Part shown: in pieces, positions 1-12,084 of the stretch
How positions within the stretch are numbered: the first letter of the stretch is position 1
Layout of the letters: each line of letters starts with the position of its first letter
Origin: Nemertoderma westbladi
Taxonomy: Eukaryota > Xenacoelomorpha > Nemertodermatida > Nemertodermatidae
Direction of reading: 5' to 3'
Length of the DNA stretch: 64,000 bases
Assembly: GCA_032718475.1 (NCBI GenBank)
Contig: JAUCBJ010008953.1
Span: 1 to 64,000 of the forward strand
Position numbers and translations under genes: made by a program
Notes under the pieces: generated by a model
Told to the model about the DNA's origin: nothing
The model's database searches: none
Seen by the model: only the letters and a program-made list of their open reading frames with translations

Positions 1-500
1 ATCATGTCCAAACAAATTAGGAGAGTCACTACTGATACCAGTCCACAAAGGGAAAACACTAAATAAGACCACTGCAAAAAACTATCGAGGGATAACACTA
101 ATAGCTATTATCGCATAACTCTGGGAGACTACAGTACTAAAAGAGCTTATAATACAGTTAAAAACAAATGACCTACAACTGGGTTATAAACCACCAATAA
201 GCACTGAAATCACTTACTTGACCGTTACCAATATTATCTCCTACTTCAACAAGCAACACTCAGAAACACATATATCCTTTCCTTGGACTTGTCATCAGTC
301 TTCGGCAGGGTAGACTATACAAAGCTGCTTCCTCAGGAAACAAATAAATCGACTCCAGGATGTCTCCATGAGCCCACTAAACTTATACATATATTATTTC
401 ACACATTGCATTCTTAACTCCACTGAGGGAACCCACAGCAATAGGCATTCATTCAGTCTTGCTTGACTTCTATGGTGTTACCTAATTAATTCCCATGATC
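1..500 (+). pseudogene. Decayed LINE reverse-transcriptase fragment
   Basis: This is a relic of a non-LTR reverse transcriptase of a different family from the LINE copies further right. Near base 80 the plus strand reads NYRGITLIA, the usual RT motif around 'NYRPISLLS'. It continues through LQLGYKPPISTEITYL, which resembles 'FGF..G.ST', and after a frame change near base 280 reads LDLSSVFGRVDYTKLL, in the position of the 'LLDxSKAFDRV' catalytic motif A. The first catalytic Asp is kept, but an in-frame stop (TAA near 116) and at least one frameshift rule out function. The left end is cut by the window edge, and similarity fades after about 420-500. No endonuclease part or tail is visible. Confidence 0.6.
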
Positions 501-789
501 TGCAGTATTAAGTTCATATTGTAACAATCAAATCTAACTATATTACAATAACTTTACAACATAAACCTAAAATTTATTTACAATCCTTGCGCTAGACCTT
601 TTACTTATTCCGTTTTTATGTATGTATAGTATAATATTTGTCAGACCTTTTATTAAGTATCATGACCGCCGTTAATTTTAAATTACATTGCAATGTGCCG
701 TTTTCTATAAATAATATATTATCATAATATTTTGAATATTGTTAATATAGCCGCTGGGGGCGCTAGCCCAGATGTTCAATTAAAAAAAA

Positions 790-2035
790 ATGAGGTTGGG
801 AGATTCTCGCCTCTGAAACAGCAGATCACTGCGAGGGCTATACTGCCTTCACAGAAGCAGTTATGTTAGCAACTCGAAACAGGAAAAACGTGGTCATGGA
901 CTGACCACAGAATTCATAAGTTCCGAAATAACCTCTCTAAGGCGCGGAATGAGTCCAACTGGCTCAGGCACACAAGGACAGCCAAGGATGCAGTTAAGGC
1001 TGCATCTAGGTCCCTTAACAGGCAGTATGGTCTGATAATCTGAAGGAGCTTATCAATAAGTAGGTTGATGCCATTAACAATGCCTATGATAGCAGGCAAT
1101 CAGCCCAGGCGTGGCAATCAATAAACCAGCTCACTATGAGGAAAAGTCAACCAACCACCAAGTTTAAGGCTGAATCTCCAGCTGAACGCCTCAATGGTTG
1201 GAATGCCCACTTTGAGAAGCTTTTAAACAATGACAGGGTAATGCCTGATATGATAACTTTGAGGTACAGTACATCGTGTATCTGAGTCGGTGCTCACAGA
1301 TACCCCCATTGTTCTCCCATTGTGCTCCCTGGGGTCTTTAAAATTTACTCAGTCTCACGACCAAGTATGTTCAGCATACTTGCAGCATATGTGATTCCTG
1401 AGGAAATTATTGCAGCTATCGGATCACTGTAGGATGGTTCCACCACATTTGTGTCTAATGCTGACGGTGATACAGATCTATTCGATCTATCAGGGTGACA
1501 CACTTGCACCATTCTTATTCGAAATTGTGGGTGATTATATTTTACGCATGTTCTTAGACCATCTTAATAATGATGGAGTGATGGTAACACCCCCTAGTGG
1601 CACAATAAGTACAGGAAATCCAGCAAAGTACCTTACTGCTCTAGACTTTGCTGATGACTTAGGGGTACTGTCAGAATCACTAGAGGGAGCCCAAAGGCTC
1701 CTCTGCTCATTGGAGCAGGTTGCTTCTAGTGTTGGACCTTTTGTAAACTCCAAGAAGACCACAATGTTGACAGTAAACCTTGACAGCCCTAAAGAAATGT
1801 CTGATCGTAAGGGCATAAGCTCCCTCCAGGGCATGTGGATGACTTCTGCTACTTGGGATCATGGATCAAGTGAAGACCTTCGAATACGTAAGGGGAAGGC
1901 ATGGGCAGCATTGAATAGTCTGCTCAGGATTTGATAGTCCCATATAATAAAACGGAACCTCAAGGTTCGTTTATTTAGGGCAGCAGTAGTACCAGTACTC
2001 TTATATGGGAGTCCATGCTGGGCTCTAACCACTTG
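790..2035 (+). pseudogene. LINE copy 1: endonuclease-RT element, truncated and internally deleted
   Basis: This is a degraded copy of the family seen best at 4184-6191 and 50917-54050. It enters in the linker after the endonuclease domain (about 790-900, matching 'CEGYTAFTEAV') and runs through the RT domain, where LDFADDLGVL around 1640-1670 is the polymerase FADD box. It stops near 2035, just after the stretch matching 'LYGSPCWALT', so the 3' end is missing. Compared with copy 2, about 355 bp are lost at about base 1344, which removes the fingers and the first catalytic Asp motif. Frameshifts and stops are frequent. Satellite sequence follows shortly after. Confidence 0.8.
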
Positions 2036-2169
2036 GCAGTGAATATGGGTTCGATTATGGAAATTAATAATATTGGAAACTCTCGCGGGCAGCAAACCGA
2101 AGACAACTAGCAGGTTTGTAGATCGTTCCCTTTCTCCTCGTAATAAGAAACAAAGTTGTAAGGTTTTTT

Positions 2170-4183
2170 CATAAACTTATAATTTATTCGTACCATTAAC
2201 ACCCAGGTTTATAAAACCAGTTGTACTATCCCCACTTAACTCTCGGGTTTATTAAACGAATTGTACTTTATACCCCCTCCAACGCTTGGGTTAATAAAAC
2301 TAGTTGTACTTTATAACCCCACTAACTCTCGGGTTTATAAAACTAGTTGTACTTTATAACCCCACTAACTCTCGGTTTTATAAAACGAGTTGTACTTTAT
2401 AACCCCCTGACTCTCGGGTTTATAAAGCGAATTGTATTTTATATCCCTCTAACTCCTGGGTTTATAAAACAAGTTGTATTTTATATCCCTCTAACTCCTG
2501 GGTTTATAAAACGAGTTAGAGGGATAATATAAAACATAACTCGAAGCAGCTTGGTATAATGGTGACATTCCTGAGCTTCCAATCAGGAGGCATTGGTTCG
2601 ATCCCTAGATGGGGCAGCACTGTTTGGGCACAATGCTTTAAATGCTGCAGCCTAGCCCAACACTGGCTTTCATCCTTAACTGGTCGATAAATGGTAACCA
2701 AGGCAACTTGGGAAACAGAGTGAAAGGGTTTACTGTGGAAGATCACCCATGGTGGTGAACAGGCATTCCTTGGCTTAACGAGCCTAAAAAGATTGCCCAT
2801 TCATTCAATATAAAACGAGTTGTACTTTATATCCCCACTAACTCTCCGGTTTATAAAACGAGTTGTATTTTATATCCCACTAACTCTAGGCTTTATAAAA
2901 CGAATTGTACTTTATATCCCCACTAACTCTTGGGTTCATAAAACGAATTGTACTTTATATCCCCACTAACTCTTGGGTTCATAAAACGAGTTGTATTTTA
3001 TATCCCACTAACCTTAGGGTTTAAAAAAATGAGTTGTACTTTATATCCCCACTAACTCTCCGGTTTATAAAACGAGTTGTACTTTATATCCCCACTAACT
3101 CTAGGGTTTATAAAACGAGTTGTATTTTATATCCCACTAACCTTAGGGTTTAAAAAAGCGAGTTGTACTTTATATCCTCACTAACTCTCGGGGTTATAAA
3201 ACGAATTGTATTTTATATCGCAGCTAACTCTCGGGTTTATAAAACGAGTTGTACTTTATATCCCCACTAACTCTCGGGGTTATAAAACGAATTGTATTTT
3301 ATTTCGCAGCTAACTCTCGGGTTTATAAAACGAGTTGTACTTTATATCCCCACTAACTCTCGGGGTTATAAAACGAATTGTATTTTATATCGCAGCTAAC
3401 TCTAGGGTTTATAAAACGAGTTGTACTTTATATCCCCAATAACTCTCGGATTTATAAAACGAGTTGTACTTTATATCCCCACTAACTCTTGGGTTCATAA
3501 AACGAGTTGTACTTTATATCCCCACTAACTCTCGGATTTATAAAACGAGTTGTACTTTATATCCCCACTAACTCTTGGGTTCATAAAACGAATTGTACTT
3601 TATATCCCCACTAACTCTCGGGTTTATAAAACGAATTATATTTTATATCGCAGCTAACTCTAGGGTTTATAAAACGAGTTGTACTTTATATCCTCAATAA
3701 CTCTCGGATTTATAAAACGAGTTGTACTTTATATCCCCAATAACTCTCGGATTTATAAAACGAGTTGTACTTTATATCCCCACCAACTCTCGGGTTTATA
3801 AAACGAGTTGTACTTTATATCCCCACTAACTCTTGGGTTCATAAAACGAGTTGTACTTTATATCCCCACTAACTCAGGGTTTATAAAACGAGTTGTACTT
3901 TATATCCCCACTAACTCTCGGGTTCATAAAACGAGTTGTCCTTTATATCCCCACTAACTCTCGGATTTATAAAACGAGTTGTACTTTATATCCCCACTAA
4001 CTCTTGGTTTCATAAAACGAGTTGTACTTTATATCCCCACTAACTCTCGGATTTATAAAACGAGTTGTACTTTATATCCCCACTAACTCAGGGTTTATAA
4101 AACGAGTTGCATTTTATATCCCACTAACTCAGGGTTTATAAAACGAGTTGTACTTTATATCCCCACTAACTCTAGGGTTTATA
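2170..4183. repeat. Satellite A, 42-43-bp monomer, left block
   Basis: Head-to-tail monomers carry the core TTTATAAAACGAGTTGTAC followed by TTTATATCCCCACTAACTC. Variants differ in the link (CTCGGG, TTGGGTTC, CAGGG, TAGGG), giving 42- or 43-bp periods. The left end (2170-2350) is the most divergent and the middle is homogenised. Higher-order alternation of variants is visible at 3180-3420. A SINE interrupts the block at 2536-2806, and a LINE insertion separates it from the right block at 6192. Confidence 0.95.
2536..2806 (+). mobile_element. tRNA-derived SINE with 10-bp target duplication
   Basis: The head is tRNA-like, with an A-box-like TGGTATAATGGTGA at about 2552-2565 and a B box GGTTCGATCCC at 2595-2605. 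Between them CTTCCAATC sits where the anticodon loop would be, which suggests a tRNA-Gly(TCC) ancestor. A body of about 200 bp follows and ends in a short CATTCATTCA tail. The flanking direct repeat AATATAAAAC (2526-2535 and 2807-2816) is a perfect target-site duplication, as expected for target-primed reverse transcription. The host site is Satellite A. The element is non-coding and would rely on a partner LINE. Confidence 0.85.
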
Positions 4184-6191
4184 ACTTAAATAAATTCAGA
4201 TTTAGGTTTATAAATTCAGAAGTGCCGAAATGACCTCTACAAGGCGCAGAAAGAGTCCCGACTCAAACAGACTACAGCGGCCAAGAATGCAGTTAAGGCT
4301 GCATCTAGGTCCCTGAACAGGCAGTACTCTATTAATTTACAGGAGCTAATAAACCAACAGGTTGATGCCATCAATGATGCTGACGACAGCAGGCAATCAT
4401 CCCAGGCATGGAAATCGATCAACTTGCTTACTGGACGGAATAGCCAACCAACCACCAAGGTTAAGGCTGAATCACCAGCCGATCGCCTCAATGGTTGGAA
4501 GGCCCACTTTGAAAAGCTCCTCAATAATGACAGGGTATTGCCTGATAACTTTATAGAAGTAAAAGTGTCTGAGTCTGTACTCCCAGATATTCCCATTGGT
4601 GATATCTCCTTTGCAGAAGTGAAGGCTGCTGCAAAGAGCATTAAGACCAATCGTGCCAGTGGAGTAGATGGTGTTCCCCCTGAGGTCTTTAAAATACCTG
4701 AGTGTTTAAAGCTCATCTATCCCATCATAGTAGACATGTACCGTACAACAAGAGTCCCACAAGAAATGAAAACAAATAAGTTGGTGCCAGTTCCCAAGAA
4801 GGGCAACCTAACACTCTATGGTTCTTTTCGGGGAATCTCATTGATCTCGATTGCTGCAAAGCTATACAATAGAATTCTATTAAATCGCATCAGGGATCCC
4901 ATTGAGAGACTGCTCCGTGGAAATCAGAATGGGTTCCGTAAAGGCCGTGGGACCATGGAGCCCATTTTGGCACTTAGAAGGATAATTGAAGAGTTATCAA
5001 AAAAGAAAGACAGGCATCTGGCTGTTATCTTTGTTGACTTCTTCAAGGCCTTTGATTCAGTCTCTCGCTCACGTATGTTCAGCATACTTTCATTATATGG
5101 GATTCCTGATGAAATTATTGCAGCAATCAGATCAGTATACGATGGTTCGACATCATTTGTGTCTACTGTTGACGGTGACACAGAACCATTTGAAGTGTTA
5201 TGGGGCGTCCTCCAGGGAGACACACTTGCACCATTCTTGTTCATAATTGTTGTTGACTATGTTCTACGCATGTCCTTAGATCATCATAATGATGATGGGG
5301 TGATGATAACTCCACCTACTGGCTCCAGAAGTCGAGGAAATCCTGCTAAGTACCTAACTGATCTAGACTTTGCTGATGACTTAGGAGTACTCTAAGAATA
5401 ACTAAAGGGCGCCCAACGGCTGCTCAGCTCATTAGAACATGCTGCTTCTAGTGTTGGTCTTTTTATTAACTCCAGAAAGACCAAAATTTTGACAGTTAAC
5501 TTTGAAAGTCCTCAGCAAGTCTCTGATCGGATGAGCATAAGCTCAAAAGATGGTATGCTTGAGCATGTGGATGACTTCTGTTACCTGGGATCATGGATCC
5601 GGAAGTCAGATGAGGACCTTCGAATACGTAAGGGAAAGGCAAGGGCAGCCTTGAATAGGCTTTCCCGGATTTGGAAGTCACCGAGAATTAATCGGAAACT
5701 TAAGGTCCGGTTATTTAGAGCAGCAGTAGTTCCAGTAGTCCTCTATGGGAGTCCATGCTGGGCTCTAACTGCTGAGGACACCAAATCTCTGGATGGCACA
5801 TTCACAAGAATGCTACGCCGGGTTCATTGTGTCAAGTTCAATGCACACATCTCCAACCAGACACTATATAACATTGGAGGTGTCTCATTGGTTCCCCCAA
5901 GCTTGACACTAGAACAAAATCGCCTCCGCTTTGCAGGACATTGCTTTCGCCGTGAGGACCAGCCAGTGCATAATCTTGTACTTTGGCAGCCTCATGGGGG
6001 TGAATAAGCATGGTGGACAGCCCATGACTTTCTTGAGACGCATCTTAAAGGACACTGGCCTTGAAGATGCGGATGATCTAGCAAATGTGATGGGTGATAG
6101 GGAGTTGTGGCGGTGCAATTTTGGCGATAAGCCGGCACAGCATTCTTAAAAATGCAGCTGCAATGCAGCATGCCGATCCTAGTAGTAGTAG
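4184..6191 (+). pseudogene. LINE copy 2: RT-containing element inserted in Satellite A
   Basis: This 5'-truncated non-LTR retrotransposon starts in the linker after the endonuclease (AEV..RNDLYKAQKES region, about 4212). It then covers the RT: SGVDGVPPEVFK, SFRGISLISIAAKLYN, NGFRKGRGT, VIFVDFFKAFDSV (catalytic Asp), GVLQGDTLAPFLF and LDFADDLGVL. The C-terminal part has LYGSPCWALTAEDTKSLDG and a 'LRFAGHCFR' segment. Two Ser codons have become stops (near 5394 and 5400) and the frame is broken again near 6000, so the copy is dead. The 3' end is a (TAG)n tail at 6179-6193. TAGGGTTTATA occurs at 4173-4183 and 6192-6202, a probable 11-bp target duplication inside the satellite. Bases 4184-4212 are filler with a doubled AAATTCAGA, a 5' junction irregularity. 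The family clade (RTE-like or other) is not settled. Confidence 0.88.
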
Positions 6192-6785
6192 TAGGGTTTA
6201 TAAAACGAGTTGTACTTTATATCCCCACTAACTCAGGGTTTATAAAACGAGTTGTACTTTATATCCCCACTAACTCAGGGTTTATAAAACGAGTTGTACT
6301 TTATATCCCCACTAACTCAGGGTTTATAAAACGAGTTGTACTTTATATCCCCACTAACTCTCGGGGTGATAAAACGAGTTGTACTTTATATCCCCACTAA
6401 CTCTCAGGTTTATAAAACGAGTTGTACTTTATATCCCCACTAACTCTTGAGTATATAAAACGAGTTGTACTTTATATCCCCACTAACTCTCGGGGTTATA
6501 AAACGAGTTGTACTTTATATCCCCACTAACTCTCGGGGTTATAAAACGAATTGTACTTTATATCCCCACTAACTCTTGGGTTTATAAAAAGAGTTGTATT
6601 TTATATCCCCACTAACTAACAGGTTTATAAAACTGATTGTACTTTATATCCCCACTAACTCTCGGGGTTATAAAAAGAGTTGTATTTTATATCCCCACTA
6701 ACTAACAGGTTTCTAAAACTAATTGTATTTTCCCCACTAACTCTCGAGTTAATAAAACGAGTTGTACTTTATTTGCACACTAACT
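6192..6785. repeat. Satellite A, right block
   Basis: This is the same 42-43-bp monomer as at 2170-4183, continuing after LINE copy 2. The first four monomers (6194-6360) are nearly identical, and the right end decays (6600-6785) into variants with AACAGGTTTATAAAACTGA. Because 42 is a multiple of three, the array gives a spurious open frame repeating a 14-residue unit. Confidence 0.95.
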
Positions 6786-6799
6786 AGCAGCTAATTACC

Positions 6800-6935
6800 G
6801 ATTACCGTCACTCAACCTGTGGCACTGACATTCGTTTATTGTTTTGGTTATTAACCTTTCCCCTAATTGATTTATTACTATTAATTCTCCAAGATTTGAA
6901 ACTGGTCACCCCCCCCCCCCCCCCCCCCCTCCCAT
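6800..6935 (+). mobile_element. Divergent fragment of the poly-G MITE family
   Basis: The stretch keeps the family landmarks GTTTATTGTTTTGGTTA, CCTTTCCC(C)TAATTGA and TATTAATTC, then ends in a run of about 22 C (6908-6929), where intact copies have GGACGCAA-type ends plus a C tract. The left half and the left inverted repeat are absent, and no target duplication is visible. Confidence 0.5.
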
Positions 6936-9612
6936 GTCTGTCACTCCTTTACATCCATTGTATCGTCAGTATTCAGCCCCAATAATTGGCAACGGAAGAA
7001 ATAAATTGTTATTATATAATTACGTTTTTCTGTATTTACTAAATCACAAATTAATACGTAACTAAACCAAACAATAACAGAAAAGTCTAAGAATGCATAA
7101 ACTCAGTAGGCATAACCATCTACATTAACAGCGTGAAGCAAAAAAACCGGCACAATTTCTACGGAAAAACCAAACAAAAACCACTAAAATAAATTAACAA
7201 AAAAAAAACGGGCGGCAAACACTAAAGACGAAAACAACAGGAAAGTTTCTTGGTAAACTCAAAAAACCACATGATGCATCAGTGTAAAATAACGACAAAT
7301 ACAGTATGATGGGCCGTATGACTGAACGAAATTAATGTATAGCTCCATCAGATCTTAACCGGAAAAAAAATGGATAAACTATTTCCCTAAAGTTGACGAC
7401 TCGGAACCGGGAAGTAAATATAACAATAATATTTTACACAAATAAATAGTTGCTTTTGTATCAGATTTCAAAATATTAAACAAATACATCTCATGTGTTC
7501 ACATAAGGTAGATTTTTGAGTACCGGTGTTTGGGTGTGGTGAGCAGAAAGATAAATAATTATCGATAAATTGTCAATGAATTGCTTATTAGACCATCTGA
7601 GGAGAACATATCACATATCTATATTAGGCAAGGAACCTGATGTGAACACAACTTAAGCTTTAATAAAACAAGTTTTAGGGATTTTCAAAATGATATTATA
7701 AATTGTCGATAATGTGGCTTATTCGTACGGTGTTGGCGTTGTTGTCTTCTGAACCAATGACAAGTATTATATACACCGCGTGGTATATTTAAAAAGACCA
7801 AGAACAGGGGTGAATATCGATGCACCAAATGGACCGGAACAAATATATGTACATGTACTCTAAATACACGAGAATGTGGTGATGCTATTATAACCATCAA
7901 GCCTTACAGATAATAAAGTACATTATAGTAGCTATATACACCTATCGAACAAAATTATATATTGGACTAGTGTCTCTTGCTACTATAGAATGACTACAGG
8001 AATCATGCGTCATTATATTATTAATTGTGAAATGTTAAGAATTAATTGGGTGCAGTTAATGTACGGCCTTCAAATGGGGTCAACTTAGACCGAGTAACAA
8101 TGACGCAAGATCTATTATTATAATATTATAAATTATATCGGATATAATTGAACATATTTGATGTCTATAACATCTACAATGAGGAGCTAAGTTAACTTAG
8201 ATTTTCACTTAAAGTACCAATATAAAGCATTTGAACAAATAGTGTCACTGTGAATCTATAACCCGTTCTAATATACAGACCATTATCGGGCTTTCCGCTC
8301 CTTTAGCAAGAGTAAAAAAGCTTGAAAAAATTACGATACGAAAATACGATAAAAATCGCGAAAATTACATATCGTGTTGCATCGTATCCTACCGCGGCTC
8401 CAAAGTAGAGCCCTGGTTCAATCCTCATCCAGTGACATATTTTATAATTCTTCCATTATTTAGTTGTATAACTAAACATGAGATTATAATTTACTATTGT
8501 TAGTGTGGCGTTATTTTTGAGAGAAGTCATACCAATTAAGATCCGATATAATATTTTCATACCTAGTGAAGCATGCAAGCACCAATTATTTATATCTCAT
8601 ATAGACATGGCCGCATATTATATACCTAACATAAGAAACCATACGGCTACGGTTAGCACAATGTTATTAACTACCTTACCTAACCAACATCATAACTTAT
8701 TACATACCTCGCTACTTAGCATAGCTATTATTAATTGTTCTAGAATACCCCTTATCCTAGGGTAACAATGACAATCACCAAACACCATTACCATAGATAC
8801 CAATAAATGGCTAAATAATAATAAGAGATTACCCTAGGCAAAGCAAGTCATTAATGAATAAGGCAAAATAAACAAGTAAGGTGGGTCTTGCTATATGCCG
8901 CTACTGTACATTTACGGTTTTCAATTATTTAAGTTACATTAAACAGAAAAATTATCATTAATTTTATGTAATGTTATGCACAAAAAATGTTTTCGGGCTA
9001 ACAAAAAAACCAAACAATATCGTGGAACCGAAATAATATTAAAGAGGCAACATATAGCGAAAAATATATATATTATTTATTATTATGACGTATGTATACA
9101 GTAGTGTATATGTCTGTACTACTAATTAACTAAACAGGTGAGCCATTGTACAGCATTAGGGAGACCTTCGTAGCCAGCCCGTACAATCTACACATAAATC
9201 CACTAAAAGTATATCACTATATTATATTATACCTGTATATCAATTATTGTATGAATACATATTATATATTAATAAAGATTTGCCGTAAAGAACCGATAGA
9301 CCATACAAATACAAACATATTGATAGCACCAAACCTTTCAAATTCATTGGATATCTGGCATTATTTAGGTACAAATAATAAATATAAGAATTATAGTGGA
9401 CGGCTTGGTTTATGGTTTACAAATAATTGAACCCATTTTGCCCATATGGTTTATTGCAGGTCTATTACGGTGGCGGAAAACTTTGAAATTAATGTTGTCA
9501 ACTATTTAGAGTGATACTGTGAGGCGAGCGAGGGTCCACGACTTGTTGTACTGAATACTCACAATATGGCAAGAAGTTGAATCACACATATATTCGCAAA
9601 CATTTAATGTTT
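6936..9612. other. AT-rich intergenic stretch without recognised features
   Basis: No gene, tandem array or transposon is recognised here. Open frames are short and lack any familiar motif; the longest look is 8505-8765 (86 codons, plus), with no recognisable domain. Several A-rich runs occur (7190-7210). A tRNA B-box-like word GGTTCAATCC at about 8413 lacks a matching A box. Confidence 0.6.
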
Positions 9613-11090
9613 AGCCCCCATATCTCGCGGTCAGTCATACACAATGTCAACGGACCCACCATCATAGCGCCCCCATATCTCGCGGTCAACCGTACACAGT
9701 GACGGTGGACCCACCATTATAGAGCCCCCATATCTCGCGGTCAGTCATACACAATGTCAACGGACCCACCATCATAGCGCCCCCATATCTCGCGGTCAAC
9801 CGTACACAGTGACGGTGGACCCACCATCATAGCGCCCCCAGATATCGCGGTCAACCGTACACAGTGACGGTGGACCCACCATCATAGAGCCCCCATATCT
9901 CGCGGTCAGCCGTACACAGTGACGGTGGACCCACCACCATAGCGACCCCCAGATCTCGCGGTCAGTCATACACAGTGACGGTGGACCCACCATCATAGAG
10001 CCCCCATATCTCGCGGTCAACCGTACACAGTGACGGTGGACCCACCATCATAGAGCCCCCAGATCTCGCGGTCAACCGTACACAGTGACGGTGGACCCAC
10101 CATCATAGCGCCCCAAAATATCGCGGTCAACCGTACACAGTGACGGTGGACCCACCATCATAGAGCCCCCAGATCTCGCGGTCAGCCGTACACAGTGACG
10201 GTGGACCCACCATCATAGCGCCCCCAGATCTCGCGGTCAACCGTACACAGTGACGGTGGACCCACCATCATAGAGCCCCCAGATCTCGCGATCAACCGTA
10301 CACAGTGACGGTGGACCCACCATCATAGCGCCCCCAGATCTCGCGGTCAACCGTACACAGTGACGGTGGACCCACCATCATAGCGCCCCCAAATATCGCG
10401 GTCAACCGTACACAGTGACGGTGGACCCACCATCATAGCGCCCCCAAATATCGCGGTCAACCGTACACAGTGACGGTGGACCCACCATCATAGAGCCCCC
10501 AGATCTCGCGGTCAGCCGTACACAGTGACGGTGGACCCACCATCATAGCGCCCCCAGATCTCGCGGTCAACCGTACACAGTGACGGTGGACCCACCATCA
10601 TAGAGCCCCCAGATCTCGCGATCAACCGTACACAGTGACGGTGGACCCACCATCATAGCGCCCCCAGATCTCGCGGTCAACCGTACACAGTGACGGTGGA
10701 CCCACCATCATAGCGCCCCCAGATCTCGCGGTCAACCGTACACAGTGACGGTGGACCCACCATCATAGCGCCCCCAGATCTCGCGGTCAACCGTACACAG
10801 TGTCGACAGACCCACCATCATAGCGCCCCCAGATCTCGCGGTCAACCGTACACAGTGACGGTGGACCCACCATCATAGCGCCCCCAGATCTCGCGGTCAG
10901 CCGTACACAGTGACGGTGGACCCACCATCATACCGCCCCCATATCTCGCGGTCAACCGTACACAGTGACGGTGGACCCACCATCATACCGACCCCCAGAT
11001 CTCGCGGTCAGCCCTACATAGTGATGGTGGAACCCACGTCAGCCGTACACAATGTCAACGGACCCACCATCATAGCGCCCCCATATAGTA
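9613..11090. repeat. Satellite B, 55-bp monomer, about 27 copies
   Basis: Each unit contains CCCCCAGATCTCGCGGTCAA, then CCGTACACAGTGACGG and TGGACCCACCATCATAG. Variants are CATATCTCG / CAGATCTCG, CAACCG / CAGCCG and a divergent CAATGTCAACGGACC form at both ends (9640, 9750, 11050). The edges are more divergent than the middle, typical of unequal exchange. The array ends about 25 bp before Satellite C. Confidence 0.95.
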
Positions 11091-11114
11091 GGGTGATACT
11101 GGTAGAGAAGATTG

Positions 11115-12084
11115 TAATCTACTAGTAGAGCTCTTGTATAATCTACTAGTAGAGCTCTTGTATAATCTACTAGTAGAGCTCTTGTATAATCTACTAGTAG
11201 AGCTCTTGTATAATCTACTAGTAGAGCTCTTGTATAATCTACTAGTAGAGCTCTTGTATAATCTACTAGTAGAGCTCTTGTATAATCTACTAGTAGAGCT
11301 CTTGTATAATCTACTAGTAGAGCTCTTGTATAATCTACTAGTAGAGCTCTTGTATAATCTACTAGTAGAGCTCTTGTATAATCTACTAGTAGAGCTCTTG
11401 TATAATCTACTAGTAGAGCTCTTGTATAATCTACTAGTAGAGCTCTTGTATAATCTACTAGTAGAGCTCTTGTATAATCTACTAGTAGAGCTCTTGTATA
11501 ATCTACTAGTAGAGCTCTTGTATAATCTACTAGTAGAGCTCTTGTATAATCTACTAGTAGAGCTCTTGTATAATCTACTAGTAGAGCTCTTGTATAATCT
11601 ACTAGTAGAGCTCTTGTATAATCTACTAGTAGAGCTCTTGTATAATCTACTAGTAGAGCTCTTGTATAATCTACTAGTAAAGCTCTTGTATAATCTACTA
11701 GTAGAGCTCTTGTATAATCTACTAGTAGAGCTCTTGTATAATCTACTAGTAGAGCTCTTGTATAATCTACTAGTAGAGCTCTTGTATAATCTACTAGTAG
11801 AGCTCTTGTATAATCTACTAGTAGAGCTCTTGTATAATCTACTAGTAGAGCTCTTGTATAATCTACTAGTAGAGCTCTTGTATAATCTACTAGTAGAGCT
11901 CTTGTATAATCTACTAGTAGAGCTCTTGTATAATCTACTAGTAGAGCTCTTGTATAATCTACTAGTAGAGCTCTTGTATAATCTACTAGTAAAGCTCTTG
12001 TATAATCTACTAGTAAAGCTCTTGTATAATCTACTAGTAGAGCTCTTGTATAATCTACTAGTAGAGCTCTTGTATAATCTACTA
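11115..12084. repeat. Satellite C, 24-bp monomer, about 40 copies, near-identical
   Basis: The unit TAATCTACTAGTAGAGCTCT+TGTA repeats about 40 times. Among full units I see only a recurrent G-to-A change (AGTAAAGCTC) in three units and a ragged last unit. Each monomer holds two overlapping palindromes, CTACTAGTAG and AGAGCTCT. Since 24 is a multiple of three, both strands give long open frames (8-residue units LLYNLLVE and VDYTRALL); these are repeat artefacts, not genes. Confidence 0.97.

Noticed and set aside
4424-6007. An intact reverse-transcriptase gene in LINE copy 2
   Set aside because: Two stops split the RT, the endonuclease is missing and the C-terminal frame is broken, so it is a pseudogene.
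8405-8440. Possible tRNA gene from the B-box-like GGTTCAATCC
   Set aside because: No A box at a suitable distance upstream and no foldable acceptor stem.
8505-8765. 86-codon frame in an AT-rich region as a small gene
   Set aside because: No recognisable motif, no splice or promoter context, and a length common by chance in this composition.
9613-11090. Direct repeats resembling a CRISPR array
   Set aside because: There are no unique spacers; the whole 55-bp unit repeats, and the genome is clearly eukaryotic.
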